A DNA stretch of 64,000 nt from Sphaerothrix epifaneia (GTDB lineage Bacteria > Cyanobacteriota > Cyanobacteriia > Phormidesmidales > Phormidesmidaceae). Below, piece after piece: positions 28,056 through 37,735 of the stretch; positions within the stretch are counted from its first letter, which is position 1, and each line of letters starts with the position of its first letter. The DNA is taken from NCBI RefSeq assembly GCF_042788235.1, contig NZ_JBHZOL010000088.1:1-64000 (forward strand), in the 5' to 3' direction. The notes under the pieces are model-generated. The model was given only the letters and a program-made list of their open reading frames with translations, was not told where the DNA came from and did not search any database. The position numbers and the translations under genes were made by a program.

Positions 28056-28273
28056 AAAGGAGCGCCTCCTGTCACAGGTCAGGTAGCCAAAGAGTGAGTT
28101 GAATTTTGGCTGCAAGCCTACATTTTATAGCGACCGATCGATTGTATCGCTAAAGAATTGTATGTTTGCTGAGATACAAAGTCTTGAACACAATGATTCA
28201 AGAGTTGCCGACTTAAAAGCAATTTTCAATGCTCTACCACGGGTCGTTTATGCAAGGTTAATATTTGAGATGA

Positions 28274-28827
28274 ATGCGTCAGCTTGTACTTGAAATTTTA
28301 GCCAAAATAGCTGACCTTAGAAGGCTGGAAGCGCCGCCAATTTTGGTCTTTTTTATCGCCCTGATAATTATCAGCGGTATTCAGGTAGTTTTTAGAAAAA
28401 AGCAATTCTTTCTTTGCCTAAAGTTTATTTTTTGAGCTTAGTTTTGATCTGGGCATATTGGGGCTTGAGTACGTTTTACTTGTTTACTCCCACTTATTTG
28501 GACCATGCTGAAGCGACCGTAGCAGCTACTACCGGGTTGTTTATTCAGAGAGAGCCTGTTTTTCCGAGTCTTGATAGCGCCCACAGATATATCAATAATT
28601 ATGGGCCAGTACTTTATCAACGGCTGGATTTTGCGCTTACTTGGCTCTAGTTTAGTAACGTCTAAATTAGTGAGTTATGGGTCTTGTTGGCTGAGTTTGG
28701 AGATCTTAGAACCAGTTATGGCGAAAAAGGAACTATTTTTTCAGATAAGTTCAGAACCGAATTCAAAGCAAACTATTCACGCTTAGAGTCGCGCCGTTAT
28801 TACGAAGTTTGGGGATGTCTTGATTAA
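28274..28827 (+). pseudogene. Remnant of a multi-helix membrane glycosyltransferase (ArnT/GT39-like)
   Basis: Three frames together give a protein-like series. ATG at 28274 reads MRQLVLEILAKIADLRRLEA then a helix ILVFFIALIIISGIQVVF, and stops at about 28435. A shifted frame from about 28411 gives helix FLSLVLIWAYWGLSTFYLF, then DHAEATVAATTGLFIQREPV and RYINNYGPVLYQ, like the first periplasmic loop of ArnT-type enzymes. A second shift near 28620 continues GWILRLLGSSLVTSKLVSYG. A third piece near the end reads GEKGTIFSDKFRTEF...YYEVWG and stops at 28827. Most of the gene is deleted. The family assignment is an inference. Confidence 0.5.
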
Positions 28828-28882
28828 ACAATGCTGCCCTGGTTTTTAGAGAGTGTTTGAAAAACCAATGGTTGTGGTCTTA

Positions 28883-28983
28883 TACCAATTCTTCAAAAGA
28901 AAGGTACAGATGAGACTGACGAAACGTATGCAGAGCCAAGACTGTTCAATTCAAAATCGAAAATCCAAAATCGAGAATTGATA
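28883..28983 (+). repeat. Dispersed about 100-bp repeat, copy B
   Basis: Inverted relative to copy A at 14253-14354. It starts TACCAATTCTTCAAAAGAAA and ends CGAGAATTGATA. It adjoins the glycosyltransferase remnant. Confidence 0.8.
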
Positions 28984-28997
28984 GTAGGCACTCATCG

Positions 28998-29080
28998 ACC
29001 TCCCTAACTACCCTTGAAAAGGGGGGAATCGGCTCAGAAATCTCTCTGAAAAAGCGAGATTTGGGGGGATTTAAACCGTT
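28998..29080. repeat. Cyanobacterial CCCCC/GGGGG palindromic repeat
   Basis: A C-rich then G-rich stretch with small hairpins: CCCTT/AAGGG near 29010-29024, and AAATCTC paired with GAGATTT at about 29038-29062. This type is widely scattered in cyanobacterial intergenic DNA; a related sequence is at 38170. Confidence 0.55.
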
Positions 29081-29114
29081 TTGCTACGCAGCAGATAACT
29101 TTTCAAATATCCTC

Positions 29115-30131
29115 TTAAGGCGCAAAGGCAAAATGCTTGGGCTGGTAAGACTGAATCGCTTTCATATACTGCACTCGCTCGAAGGCACTTTCATCCAGAC
29201 AGTTGATCTGGCTTAGGCTGCCCTGCAATTGCTGAACCGATTCGTACTCATGTTCTTCCAGCCAGTGCAGCATCTCTTGTTCAATCACGCGAATATGTTC
29301 AATCCCATGACGTAGCAAAACTGAGCAAAGCTGAGTGACTTTAGCGCCCGTCATCAGCATTTTGATGCAGTCTTGACCCCGTTGAATGCCCCCTGTAGCT
29401 GCCAGGTCGGCTGCAATGCGGCCATACAAAATGGCAATCCAGCGCATGGGCAACCGCATGGCTTGAGGGGTACTCAATAGCAAGTTAGGGCGCACTTCTA
29501 AGGCTTCTAGGTCGATATCGGGTTGATAGAAGCGGTTGAACAAGACTAAAGCGTCTGCGCCCGATTGATCAAAACGCTTGGCCATATTGGCCATATTGCT
29601 GAAAAAAGGGCTGAGCTTTAAGGCGATCGGCAGGGATACTTCAGCTCTCACGGCTTGCAAAATGGTTAGGTCGTTGGCCTCTACCTCAGCGCCCGTAATT
29701 TCCATATCTGTGGGCAGGTTGTAGAGGTTGAGTTCTAGGGCGTCGGCTCCGGCTGCTTGAATAAGTTTGGCAAAGTGTGTCCACCCGCCTAGGGTGGCTC
29801 CGTTGAGGCTAGCAATAATGGGAATTGCTACCGCCTCTTTAGCCTGACGAATGTGTTCTAGGTATAGCTCTGGCCCGACATGAAAGGTATCTGGCTCTGG
29901 AAAGTAGCTTAGCGCTTCAGCAAAGCTCTCACTGCCATAGGTAAGGTGATGGTGTAGCTCATACTGTTCTTGCGTGAGCTGTTCTTCAAAAATGCTGTGG
30001 AGCACAATGGCCGCTGCGCCTGCGTCTTCCATCCGCTTAATGTTGTCAATCTCTTCTGTTAACAGTCCGCAAGCAGAGGGGACTAAAGGCGATCGCAAGT
30101 CTAAGCCCAAATAACGAGTCGCTAAGTTCAT
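29115..30131 (-). CDS. Dihydroorotate dehydrogenase-like flavoprotein
   Basis: 338 residues, TIM-barrel FMN protein related to PyrD. The motifs are YLGLDLRSPLVPSAC at the N-terminus, IPIIASLNG, ALELNLYNLP, LPIALKLSPFFSNM and a phosphate-binding AATGGIQRGQD. The ATG at 30131 gives the expected start; the longer frame needs TTG. It lies 184 bp behind nifJ on the same strand. Such genes often accompany pyruvate:ferredoxin oxidoreductase, so the substrate may be a redox partner of fermentation rather than dihydroorotate. Confidence 0.8.
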   Translation of the reverse strand: MNLATRYLGLDLRSPLVPSACGLLTEEIDNIKRMEDAGAAAIVLHSIFEEQLTQEQYELHHHLTYGSESFAEALSYFPEPDTFHVGPELYLEHIRQAKEAVAIPIIASLNGATLGGWTHFAKLIQAAGADALELNLYNLPTDMEITGAEVEANDLTILQAVRAEVSLPIALKLSPFFSNMANMAKRFDQSGADALVLFNRFYQPDIDLEALEVRPNLLLSTPQAMRLPMRWIAILYGRIAADLAATGGIQRGQDCIKMLMTGAKVTQLCSVLLRHGIEHIRVIEQEMLHWLEEHEYESVQQLQGSLSQINCLDESAFERVQYMKAIQSYQPKHFAFAP

Positions 30132-30315
30132 AATTTTTACGCTGTCATCCAATCATCTAAGCAAGTTTGGGGGAGGGAGCTTTTGAAGCCGCTCCTGTCG
30201 GCGTCAGGTTGGTTTAAGGGCTGATTTTGCCCTTTTTTGTTTGAGTGTGCCGATAGCTAAAGCCTGCTGCCTGACGATCTCTTTCTCGGCGCACCTAATA
30301 GCAGGCTACGCGTGT

Positions 30316-33300
30316 CTATGGCTGTGGCGGCTGCACCTGCCGCGCCGCTAGATACTCATACATTTGCCAGCGGGTGCTGACATCCTGCTGAGCTTCGGTG
30401 AGCAATTGCTTAGCGGCGGCGGGTCGGGTTTTGGTCAATAGCTTGAAGCGATTTTCTTGATACATCGAGTCGCGTATAGGATGTTTAGGCGATCGCATGT
30501 CTAGCTGCAACGGATTCTCGCCAGCTTGAGCCAGTTCTGGGTTATAGCGGTAGAGCAGCCAGCGGCCACTGTCAACCAGCGCTTTTTGATGCGTCATGGC
30601 CGTTTGCATATTAATGCCGTGAGCAATGCAGTGGCTATAGGCAATAATCAGTGAAGGCCCATTGTAGGCTTCAGCTTCAAGGAAGGCACGCAGGGTATGT
30701 TCATCTTTTGCGCCCATTGCCACGCTAGCGATGTAAATATTGCCGTAGGTCATTGCCATCAGACCTAGATCTTTTTTGGGGGCAGGTTTGCCGCCAGCGG
30801 CAAATTTAGCAACTGCGCCGCGCGGGGTCGCTTTAGAAGATTGGCCGCCCGTGTTGGAGTAAACCTCAGTGTCCATGACCAGCACGTTGACGTTGCGGCC
30901 ACTGGCTAGCACATGGTCTAAACCGCCGTAGCCAATGTCATAGGCCCAGCCGTCTCCGCCAATGATCCAGACGGATTTTTTCACCAGGTAGTCGGCCAGA
31001 GATTTGAGGTGGTGCAAAGCCGATGACGCCCCAGCGTCTGCCAGCAGGGTTTCTAGGCGGCGCTTTAACTCGGCTACCCGTTCTCGCTGCTGCCAAATGT
31101 CGGCCTCTGTTTTTTGCTCAGTGTTGAGCAACTCGTTGACCAACGTTTCCCCAATCGCCTGCCTGAACTGACACAACAACTCAGTGGCAATTTGAGTCTG
31201 CTGGTCGATGGAGACGCGAAAGCCCAGGCCAAACTCGGCATTATCCTCAAACAGAGAATTTGACCAGGCAGGGCCGCGTCCAGCCGCGTCTTGACTCCAG
31301 GGGGTTGTGGGCAGGTTGCCGCCGTAGATGGAGGAGCAGCCAGTCGCATTAGCCACCACCAGGCGATCGCCAAAGAGCTGTGTTACCAGCTTTAAGTATG
31401 GGGTTTCGCCGCAGCCGGCACAGGCTCCCGAAAATTCAAACAGCGGTTGCTGGAGTTGCTGCTGCCGAATTTGATTGAGCTTGAGCTGGGTGCGATCGGG
31501 TAGCGGCAAAGTTTGGAAAAATTCCCAATTGAGCCGCTCTGGTTCGCGCAGCGGAATTTGGGGTTCCATGTTGATGGCTTTGCGGGCGGGTTGGGCTTTG
31601 TTTTTGGCAGGGCAAATGTCCACACAAATGCCGCAACCTGTACAGTCTTCAGGCGCAACTTGGAGGGTAAATTTTTCGCCAGCAAAGTCTTTGTCACGGG
31701 GGGCGGTGGCTTTGAAGCTGGCAGGTGCCTGATCGAGATAGCCAGGGTCATAGATTTTGGCTCGAATTACCGCATGGGGGCAGACCATGACACACTTGCC
31801 GCACTGAACACACACCTGCGGATCCCAAACCGGAATAAACTGGGCGACGTTACGTTTTTCCCACTGAGCCGTACCGCTGGGGTAAGTGCCATCGCAGGGG
31901 AAAGCGCTAACGGGTAAGTCGTCTCCAGCCTGTACCAGCATTTTGGCTTCAACCTGGCGAACAAAGTCAGGGGCTTGAGGTGAGACAGGTGACAGGCGAT
32001 GCCAAGGGCTATTGACCTCGCCGACTTTAACTTCGTAAAGATGCTCCAGGGTATTGTCTACCGCTTGCAGATTCATCTGCACAATTTGCTGTCCCTTTTT
32101 GCCGTAGGTTTTGCTGATGGCCTGCTTAATCTGTGCGATCGCAGTGTCTCGTGGCAGCACCCCCGCCAAGGCAAAAAAGCAGGTTTGCATCACTGTGTTA
32201 ATTCGCCCCCCCATGCCGCTTTCGCGGGCTACCCGGCTGGCGTCGATCACATAAAATTTCAGCCCTTGGCGAACAATCGTTTCTTGAATTTCAATTGGCA
32301 AATGCTGCCAAACCTCGTCGGGGCCGTAGGGGCTGTTAAGCAAAAAAGTAGCGCCAGCAGCGGCGGCTTTCAGCACATCTAGCTTTTCTAGAAAAGTCCA
32401 TTGGTGACAGCCGACAAAGTTTGCCTGGTTAATCAGATAGGTGGCTCGAATTGGCGTAGGGCCAAACCGCAGGTGAGATACGGTGACCGCCCCAGATTTT
32501 TTAGAGTCATAAACAAAGTAGCCCTGGGCATAGTTGTCGGTTTCTTCGCCAATAATTTTGATTGAGTTTTTGTTAGCGCCGACGGTGCCATCAGAACCCA
32601 AACCGTAAAACAAGGCGCGAATGACCGTATTTGGCTCAATCGAAAAGTCGGCTGCGTAGGGGATAGAGGTGTAGCTAACGTCGTCTTCAATGCCCACGGT
32701 GAAGTGATTTTTGGGTTTAACTTCAGCTAGCTGATCAAAAACGCCTTTGATCATGGCTGGGTTAAATTCTTTAGACGACAGGCCGTAACGTCCGCCCACA
32801 ATTTTGGGTAAGGGCGATTCCTGCGCCTCGGCCCACGCTTCATACAAACCATTGACGACATCTAAGTAGAGGGGTTCTCCGGCAGCCCCCGGTTCTTTGG
32901 TGCGATCGAGAACGGCGATCGCTTTGACTGTGGGGGGCAAAGCCGCCACCAAGCGCTGCATATCAAAGGGGCGATACAGCCGCACTTTGACGACCCCCAC
33001 TTTTTCGGCCTGGGCACTCAGCGCGTCAACGGTTTCCTGTACTGCTTCACTGCCAGACCCCATCAAAACAATCACTCGCTCAGCATCGGCGGCACCGTGA
33101 TAGTCAAACAGGTGGTACTGGCGACCTGTAAGGGCGGCAAAGCGATCCATCGCCGCCTGCACTTGATCAGGACAGGTGGCATAAAAGGGATTGACCGTCT
33201 CGCGAGCCTGAAAGTAGGCATCGGGGTTTTGAGCGGTGCCACGAATGACAGGGCGATCGGGCGTTAAGGCGCGATCGCGGTGAGCCAGTATCCAGGTATC

Positions 33301-33891
33301 ATCGATCATTGCTTGCAGAACGGTGTCGTCAAGCAGCTCAATTTTTTGGATTTCGTGGGAAGTGCGAAAGCCGTCAAAAAAATGCAAAAACGGCACCCGT
33401 GTCTGTAACGTAGCCGCTTGGGCAATCAAAGCAAAGTCGTGTGCCTCTTGCACCGAGGCCGAGCAGAGCAGCGCAAACCCGGTGGCTCGCGCTGCCATCA
33501 CGTCGCTGTGATCTCCAAAAATAGAAAGTGCTTGAGCCGCTAGCGATCGCGCTGCTACATGAATGACACAAGCCGTCAGTTCCCCAGCAATTTTGTAAAA
33601 GTTGGGGAGCATCAACAGCAAGCCTTGAGAGGCGGTAAAGGTAGTGGTGAGCGAACCCGTCTGCAAAGCCCCGTGAACCGCTCCGGCTGCACCCCCTTCA
33701 GCCTGCATTTCGACGACAGCAGGAACCGTACCCCAAAGATTGGGTCGGCCTTCTGACATCCAGGCATCGGCCCACTCCCCCATTGGAGAAGCGGGGGTAA
33801 TGGGATAAATAGCAATAACTTCGTTGAGCTTGTAGGCAATGCGAGCGACTGCTTCATTGCCATCTAAGGTTGCAAAAGTTTTCTGAGGCAT
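30316..33891 (-). CDS. nifJ: Pyruvate:ferredoxin (flavodoxin) oxidoreductase
   Basis: Oxidises pyruvate to acetyl-CoA and CO2 and reduces ferredoxin or flavodoxin. Full length at 1191 residues. The N-terminal pyruvate domain starts FATLDGNEAVARIAYKLNEV and includes YPITPASPMGEWAD. Two 4Fe-4S motifs, CVQCGKCVMVCP and CTGCGICVDICP, lie near 690-760, and a third-cluster cysteine is in CAGCGETPY. The thiamine-diphosphate site is GGDGWAYDIGYGG with YSNTGGQ. Placed behind the hyp/hox cluster, it would supply reduced ferredoxin to hydrogenase in dark anaerobic metabolism. Confidence 0.97.
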   Translation of the reverse strand: MPQKTFATLDGNEAVARIAYKLNEVIAIYPITPASPMGEWADAWMSEGRPNLWGTVPAVVEMQAEGGAAGAVHGALQTGSLTTTFTASQGLLLMLPNFYKIAGELTACVIHVAARSLAAQALSIFGDHSDVMAARATGFALLCSASVQEAHDFALIAQAATLQTRVPFLHFFDGFRTSHEIQKIELLDDTVLQAMIDDTWILAHRDRALTPDRPVIRGTAQNPDAYFQARETVNPFYATCPDQVQAAMDRFAALTGRQYHLFDYHGAADAERVIVLMGSGSEAVQETVDALSAQAEKVGVVKVRLYRPFDMQRLVAALPPTVKAIAVLDRTKEPGAAGEPLYLDVVNGLYEAWAEAQESPLPKIVGGRYGLSSKEFNPAMIKGVFDQLAEVKPKNHFTVGIEDDVSYTSIPYAADFSIEPNTVIRALFYGLGSDGTVGANKNSIKIIGEETDNYAQGYFVYDSKKSGAVTVSHLRFGPTPIRATYLINQANFVGCHQWTFLEKLDVLKAAAAGATFLLNSPYGPDEVWQHLPIEIQETIVRQGLKFYVIDASRVARESGMGGRINTVMQTCFFALAGVLPRDTAIAQIKQAISKTYGKKGQQIVQMNLQAVDNTLEHLYEVKVGEVNSPWHRLSPVSPQAPDFVRQVEAKMLVQAGDDLPVSAFPCDGTYPSGTAQWEKRNVAQFIPVWDPQVCVQCGKCVMVCPHAVIRAKIYDPGYLDQAPASFKATAPRDKDFAGEKFTLQVAPEDCTGCGICVDICPAKNKAQPARKAINMEPQIPLREPERLNWEFFQTLPLPDRTQLKLNQIRQQQLQQPLFEFSGACAGCGETPYLKLVTQLFGDRLVVANATGCSSIYGGNLPTTPWSQDAAGRGPAWSNSLFEDNAEFGLGFRVSIDQQTQIATELLCQFRQAIGETLVNELLNTEQKTEADIWQQRERVAELKRRLETLLADAGASSALHHLKSLADYLVKKSVWIIGGDGWAYDIGYGGLDHVLASGRNVNVLVMDTEVYSNTGGQSSKATPRGAVAKFAAGGKPAPKKDLGLMAMTYGNIYIASVAMGAKDEHTLRAFLEAEAYNGPSLIIAYSHCIAHGINMQTAMTHQKALVDSGRWLLYRYNPELAQAGENPLQLDMRSPKHPIRDSMYQENRFKLLTKTRPAAAKQLLTEAQQDVSTRWQMYEYLAARQVQPPQP

Positions 33892-34371
33892 GATGGTTAG
33901 CCCGTCAACTGCTGGAGAGAGTCGTTAGCTGGGGTTAAATATTGGGCTGAAATTTGACGAATACTTTAACAACAAAAACCTTGTTTTTCTGGCTAGAAAA
34001 GATTGATTTTGAGGGTCGTTGGAAGGTTTAATGCAATATTTTCTTTAGCCAGCCAATATTCCCTTGACTGGTTTTATTATAGTTCTCTAGCTATGTTCAA
34101 GATGTTTATTTTTTTAACTAAATCGAATGAATTCAATAGCTAAAAAAGCCTGAAGTTTTGCCCTAGAAATAGGCGCTGATTTTCGCTGTAACCGACACTA
34201 CAACCCGTCAAAAAAAACGTATCCAATATAGCCATACAACCTCAGACCGCTCAGCAAATCTGGCGTTATTGCGACAGACAGGCCAAGGGCCGCAGTAGAA
34301 AAGAAAGCTTTTTTGTCAGTAGCTTTCGGCAATTACAGTGTCTTAGCCTTGGGGCTACCGCTATACAGCCT
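33892..34371. promoter_or_regulatory. nifJ upstream region
   Basis: 480 bp without a gene. On the minus strand a TATAAT lies at 34081-34076, about 190 bp before the nifJ start, without a good -35 at 17 bp (TTGAAC is only 13 bp away). The right part holds repeat copy 5. It is otherwise AT-rich and featureless. Confidence 0.35.
34281..34366 (+). repeat. Copy 5 of dispersed intergenic repeat
   Basis: Ends CAGTGTCTTAGCCTTGGGGC then TACCGCTATA, close to copies 1 and 4. It lies immediately behind the hypC stop. Confidence 0.6.
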
Positions 34372-34596
34372 TTAGGTCGCCATTTTTTGCAAATACGCTA
34401 GGGTTTCTTCAGCTTCGGCTTCATCTAGCAGGCTAATGGCAAAGCCAACATGGACAATCACATAATTGCCCACTTCGGCTTCTGGCACGTAAGCTAGGCT
34501 AACTTCTTTGACAACGCCGCCAAAACTGACTTTGCCACTTCGCATTAAATCGTGACCGCTAATACTTAAAATTTTGCCGGGAACTGCTAAGCACAT
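34372..34596 (-). CDS. hypC: Hydrogenase maturation chaperone HypC
   Basis: Small chaperone that carries the Fe(CN)2CO precursor with HypD and delivers it to the hydrogenase large subunit. It has 74 residues, starting MCLAVPGKIL with the functional C2. Its ATG overlaps the end of hypF by 10 bp, so translation is coupled. It is the last hyp gene here; hypD and hypE are not in the window. Confidence 0.95.
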   Translation of the reverse strand: MCLAVPGKILSISGHDLMRSGKVSFGGVVKEVSLAYVPEAEVGNYVIVHVGFAISLLDEAEAEETLAYLQKMAT

Positions 34597-36947
34597 GGAC
34601 TTTGACTTTGAATCAAGGGACTTGAGATCTGGCTTTTGGGCTTGAGTAGCTGACTGTTAGCTGCAATCAGTTGGCCAAACGCAATGCTGCCATCATTGGG
34701 CGGAATTTGCTGCGGCCAGTAGGGTTGAAATCCCTGCTGTTGCAGTTGTTTTACGGTGCCTTCTAGCAGCCGTTGATTTTGAAAACAGCCGCCTGAGAGA
34801 ACCACTTTTTCGATTTGCAGTTGTGCTGCGATCGCGCCAATGAGGGCAATTAAACTGTTGTGAAACTTGGCTGAGAGGTGATCCATAGCCACTCCTTGAT
34901 CTAGATCTTGCAAAATAGCGATCACCAGCGATCGCCAGTCGATGACGCGGGATGGTTCAAGGGGATAGGTGGCTGTGGTGGCTTGAGACGATTGGGCAAA
35001 TTCAAGCTGCATAGCGGCTTGCCCTTCAAAGCTAACGGTAGTGGCTAACCCCGCGATCGCAGCAATGCCGTCAAACAAGCGCCCCATGCTAGAGGTTAAG
35101 GGCACATTGATGCCTTGCTTAAGGCTATGGGCGAGGAGACTGCTTTCAGCGGTGCTAAATGCTGGCAACCAGCGCTGATAGGCGGGGTGGCTAAAGAGGG
35201 CTTCTCCCCAGAGGCCATAAAGCAGCCCCAACGCTGAGCGGCGCGGGTCTTTAATGGCGCGATCGCCTCCCGGTAGACCAAAAGGCCGCAAATGCGCCAC
35301 CCGTTCAATGCTTAACGGCCAACCCGACACTCGAAAAAATTCGCTACCCCAAAGGGTGCCATCTAGGCCGTAACCTGTTCCGTCCCAGGCAATGCCCAAC
35401 ACGGTTTCGCCCAAAAGCTGATGCTCAGCCATACAAGCCAGTACATGAGCCTGATGGTGCTGAACGGCAACCACGGGCAGCCCAGTTGCCTCGGCGTATT
35501 GGGTTGAGAGGTAGTCGGGATGGCGATCGCAGGCGATCACTGCGGGCTGCCAGTCGTAAAGCTCAGCCAAACGGCTAATGGTTTGCTCAAAGGTGGTCAG
35601 GGTGGCTGGTGTTTCTAGATCGCCAATGTGCTGACTGAGCAGGGTTTGGCTGGGCAGGGCGATGGCGATGGTATTTTTCAAATGGGCACCGACGGCCAGG
35701 AGAGGGGGGGCGCAAGCGAGAGAATCAGTCGGGCTGCTTTGCTCCTGTGGGTTGTCGGCAATGGCTAAGCCATACCCGCGGGCGCGTCGCAGCACCATCA
35801 CTTTGGCGGCCATGACGCGCACAATCGAGTCGTCAATGGGGCGGGCAATGGGGCGGTTGTGAACTAAAAACAGGTCAGCAATGCCGCTCAACTGCTGCAA
35901 AGCCTGAAATTCGTCAGTGCAGAGAGGTTCGCTAGCGCGGTTGCCGCTGGTAGCTACCAGGGGAGATCCCAGTTCGGCTAGCAGCAAATGGTGTAGCGGC
36001 GTATAAGGCAGCATAATCCCCCAGTGGGGGTTTTTAGGGGCGATCGCAGCCGCCAAATTTAAAGGGTTTGAGTGGCGACGCAGCAGCACAATCGGCGCAG
36101 CGGTGGATTGCAGCAAAGCCGCTTCTAAGGCCGAAACCTGACAAGCCTGTTGCACTTGCTGGAGATCGGCAAACATCAGGGCAAAGGGTTTGTCAGGGCG
36201 ATGTTTCCGCTGGCGTAGGTTCTGCACGGCGGCGGCATGGCGGGCATCTACCATCAGATGAAAACCGCCCAACCCTTTAACCGCAACAATTTTACCCTGA
36301 CGCAAGGCGGCGATCGCCGCCTGCAGCGCGGCGCTTTGGGAGGCTAAAATCTGACCGCTAGCCTCCCAAAGCGCCAGTTGCGGCCCACACTGAGGGCAGG
36401 CGTTGGGTTGAGCATGAAAGCGGCGATCGCGAGGATTGTCATACTCGGCCTGACATTGCGGGCACAAGGTAAAGCCCTTCATGCTGGTGTGGGGGCGGTC
36501 GTAGGGCAGATCTTCAATCAAGCTGTAGCGAGGGCCGCAGTGGGTGCAGTTGATGAAAGGATACTGATAGCGGCGATCGCGGGGGTCAAACAGTTCTTGT
36601 AGACAGGCGGCACAGGTTGCCAAATCAGGGAGAATTGGGGTGGTTTTAGGCCCTTTCAGGCTGGGGCGAATTGTAAAGGTGGGTTCGCCCGTTGGCTTTT
36701 GAGCTTGCCGGGTCAGTTGATGAATTTGAGCGTGGGGCGGTTTTTCAAGCTGTAGGCGATCGCAGAAATTTTCGATCTGTAGGCGATCGCCTTCTACCTC
36801 GATTAAAACTCCCTGGGCTGAGTTGGTGACCCAGCCAGTTAGCGACAGTTCTGTCGCCAGCCGATAGACAAAGGGGCGAAACCCCACCCCTTGAACTAAA
36901 CCTGTTAAGGCAATTTGCAAACGCTGTTTCAACACAATCGTTTTCAC
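34587..36947 (-). CDS. hypF: Carbamoyltransferase HypF
   Basis: Makes the cyanide ligands of the NiFe site from carbamoyl phosphate, handing carbamoyl to HypE. Domains in order: acylphosphatase-like (GLVQGVGFRPFVYRLA), zinc fingers (CAACLQEL...CTHCG, CPQCQ...CPQCG), YrdC-like (about 200-380), and a Kae1-like carbamoyltransferase domain (HHQAHVLA, GTGYG, LSGGCFQN). The start is GTG at 36947. Its 786 residues are full length. It lies 27 bp behind hypB. Confidence 0.96.
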   Translation of the reverse strand: MKTIVLKQRLQIALTGLVQGVGFRPFVYRLATELSLTGWVTNSAQGVLIEVEGDRLQIENFCDRLQLEKPPHAQIHQLTRQAQKPTGEPTFTIRPSLKGPKTTPILPDLATCAACLQELFDPRDRRYQYPFINCTHCGPRYSLIEDLPYDRPHTSMKGFTLCPQCQAEYDNPRDRRFHAQPNACPQCGPQLALWEASGQILASQSAALQAAIAALRQGKIVAVKGLGGFHLMVDARHAAAVQNLRQRKHRPDKPFALMFADLQQVQQACQVSALEAALLQSTAAPIVLLRRHSNPLNLAAAIAPKNPHWGIMLPYTPLHHLLLAELGSPLVATSGNRASEPLCTDEFQALQQLSGIADLFLVHNRPIARPIDDSIVRVMAAKVMVLRRARGYGLAIADNPQEQSSPTDSLACAPPLLAVGAHLKNTIAIALPSQTLLSQHIGDLETPATLTTFEQTISRLAELYDWQPAVIACDRHPDYLSTQYAEATGLPVVAVQHHQAHVLACMAEHQLLGETVLGIAWDGTGYGLDGTLWGSEFFRVSGWPLSIERVAHLRPFGLPGGDRAIKDPRRSALGLLYGLWGEALFSHPAYQRWLPAFSTAESSLLAHSLKQGINVPLTSSMGRLFDGIAAIAGLATTVSFEGQAAMQLEFAQSSQATTATYPLEPSRVIDWRSLVIAILQDLDQGVAMDHLSAKFHNSLIALIGAIAAQLQIEKVVLSGGCFQNQRLLEGTVKQLQQQGFQPYWPQQIPPNDGSIAFGQLIAANSQLLKPKSQISSPLIQSQSPCA

Positions 36948-36974
36948 CCTGGCGGCAGCCTAACCCAGCCCTAC

Positions 36975-37733
36975 CTAGAAGCGGCTAATTGCAGCCGGAG
37001 AATGCATCTGTCGCAGCGTCGCCAGCAAATAGGCATACCAGGTCGGCATCCCGGCTCCTGTCCGAGCCGAAACCTCAAAGATTTGAGCCTGGGGGGCAAT
37101 TTGCTGAATATTGGCGAGTGCTTGCGGACGGTCAAATCCAACCGCTTCTGCAATGTCCATTTTGTTGAGGATGACCACGTCGGCTGACTTAAACAGGGTG
37201 GGATATTTCAGCGGTTTGTCTTCGCCTTCGGTGACAGAGAGCAGCACCACCCGCAGGTTTTCTCCCAGGTCGAACGCAGCAGGACACACCAGATTACCCA
37301 CGTTCTCAATGATCAGGGCATCTAAGCGATCGAGATCGAGGTTTTGGACGGCTTGGGCGACCATTTGCGCTTCTAAATGGCAGACAACCCCGGTTGTAAT
37401 TTGGACGGCTTCAACCCCTGCCTGCCGTAAGCGCTGAGCGTCGTTATCGGTGGCTAAATCTCCTACAATCACAGCCAGATGCAGCCGTTGTTTTAAGTCG
37501 GCCAGGGTGCGCTCTAATAGCGTGGTTTTGCCTGAGCCAGGACTGGAAACAACATTAAGCACTAGCAGCCCTTTGTCTGCAAACAAGTGGCGATTGTGGG
37601 CGGCTAGGTGATTGTTTTTGCTGAGAATCGATTGCTCAAGCGTCAGGGAGTGGGTAGGATGCCCCCGATCGACCTCAACTTGAGGCCAATCTGAGGCAGT
37701 CTGAACTTCGTTGCAACCACAGGTTCCACACAT
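36975..37733 (-). CDS. hypB: Hydrogenase nickel incorporation GTPase HypB
   Basis: GTPase that delivers nickel with HypA. The N-terminal CGTCGC is the high-affinity metal motif, here without the long His-rich tract seen in some species. P-loop SSPGSGKTTLLE and VVGDLATDNDAQR follow, then NKMD for guanine recognition. 252 residues. The ATG is 2 bp behind the hypA stop. Confidence 0.96.
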   Translation of the reverse strand: MCGTCGCNEVQTASDWPQVEVDRGHPTHSLTLEQSILSKNNHLAAHNRHLFADKGLLVLNVVSSPGSGKTTLLERTLADLKQRLHLAVIVGDLATDNDAQRLRQAGVEAVQITTGVVCHLEAQMVAQAVQNLDLDRLDALIIENVGNLVCPAAFDLGENLRVVLLSVTEGEDKPLKYPTLFKSADVVILNKMDIAEAVGFDRPQALANIQQIAPQAQIFEVSARTGAGMPTWYAYLLATLRQMHSPAAISRF

Positions 37734-37735
37734 GG

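Noticed and set aside
28099..28293. 64-residue + strand frame as a gene
   Set aside because: It overlaps the promoter of the leftward gene ending at 28055 and has no ribosome-binding site. It may be a fragment of a lost gene, but I cannot name it.
30216..30234. AAGGGC/GCCCTT hairpin with T6 as the nifJ terminator
   Set aside because: The T-run is on the + strand, while nifJ and its neighbour read leftward; on the minus strand the tail is TTAAACC.
31475..31917. Long antisense frames inside nifJ
   Set aside because: Codon shadows of the ferredoxin-domain region of nifJ, with no start signals or recognisable product.
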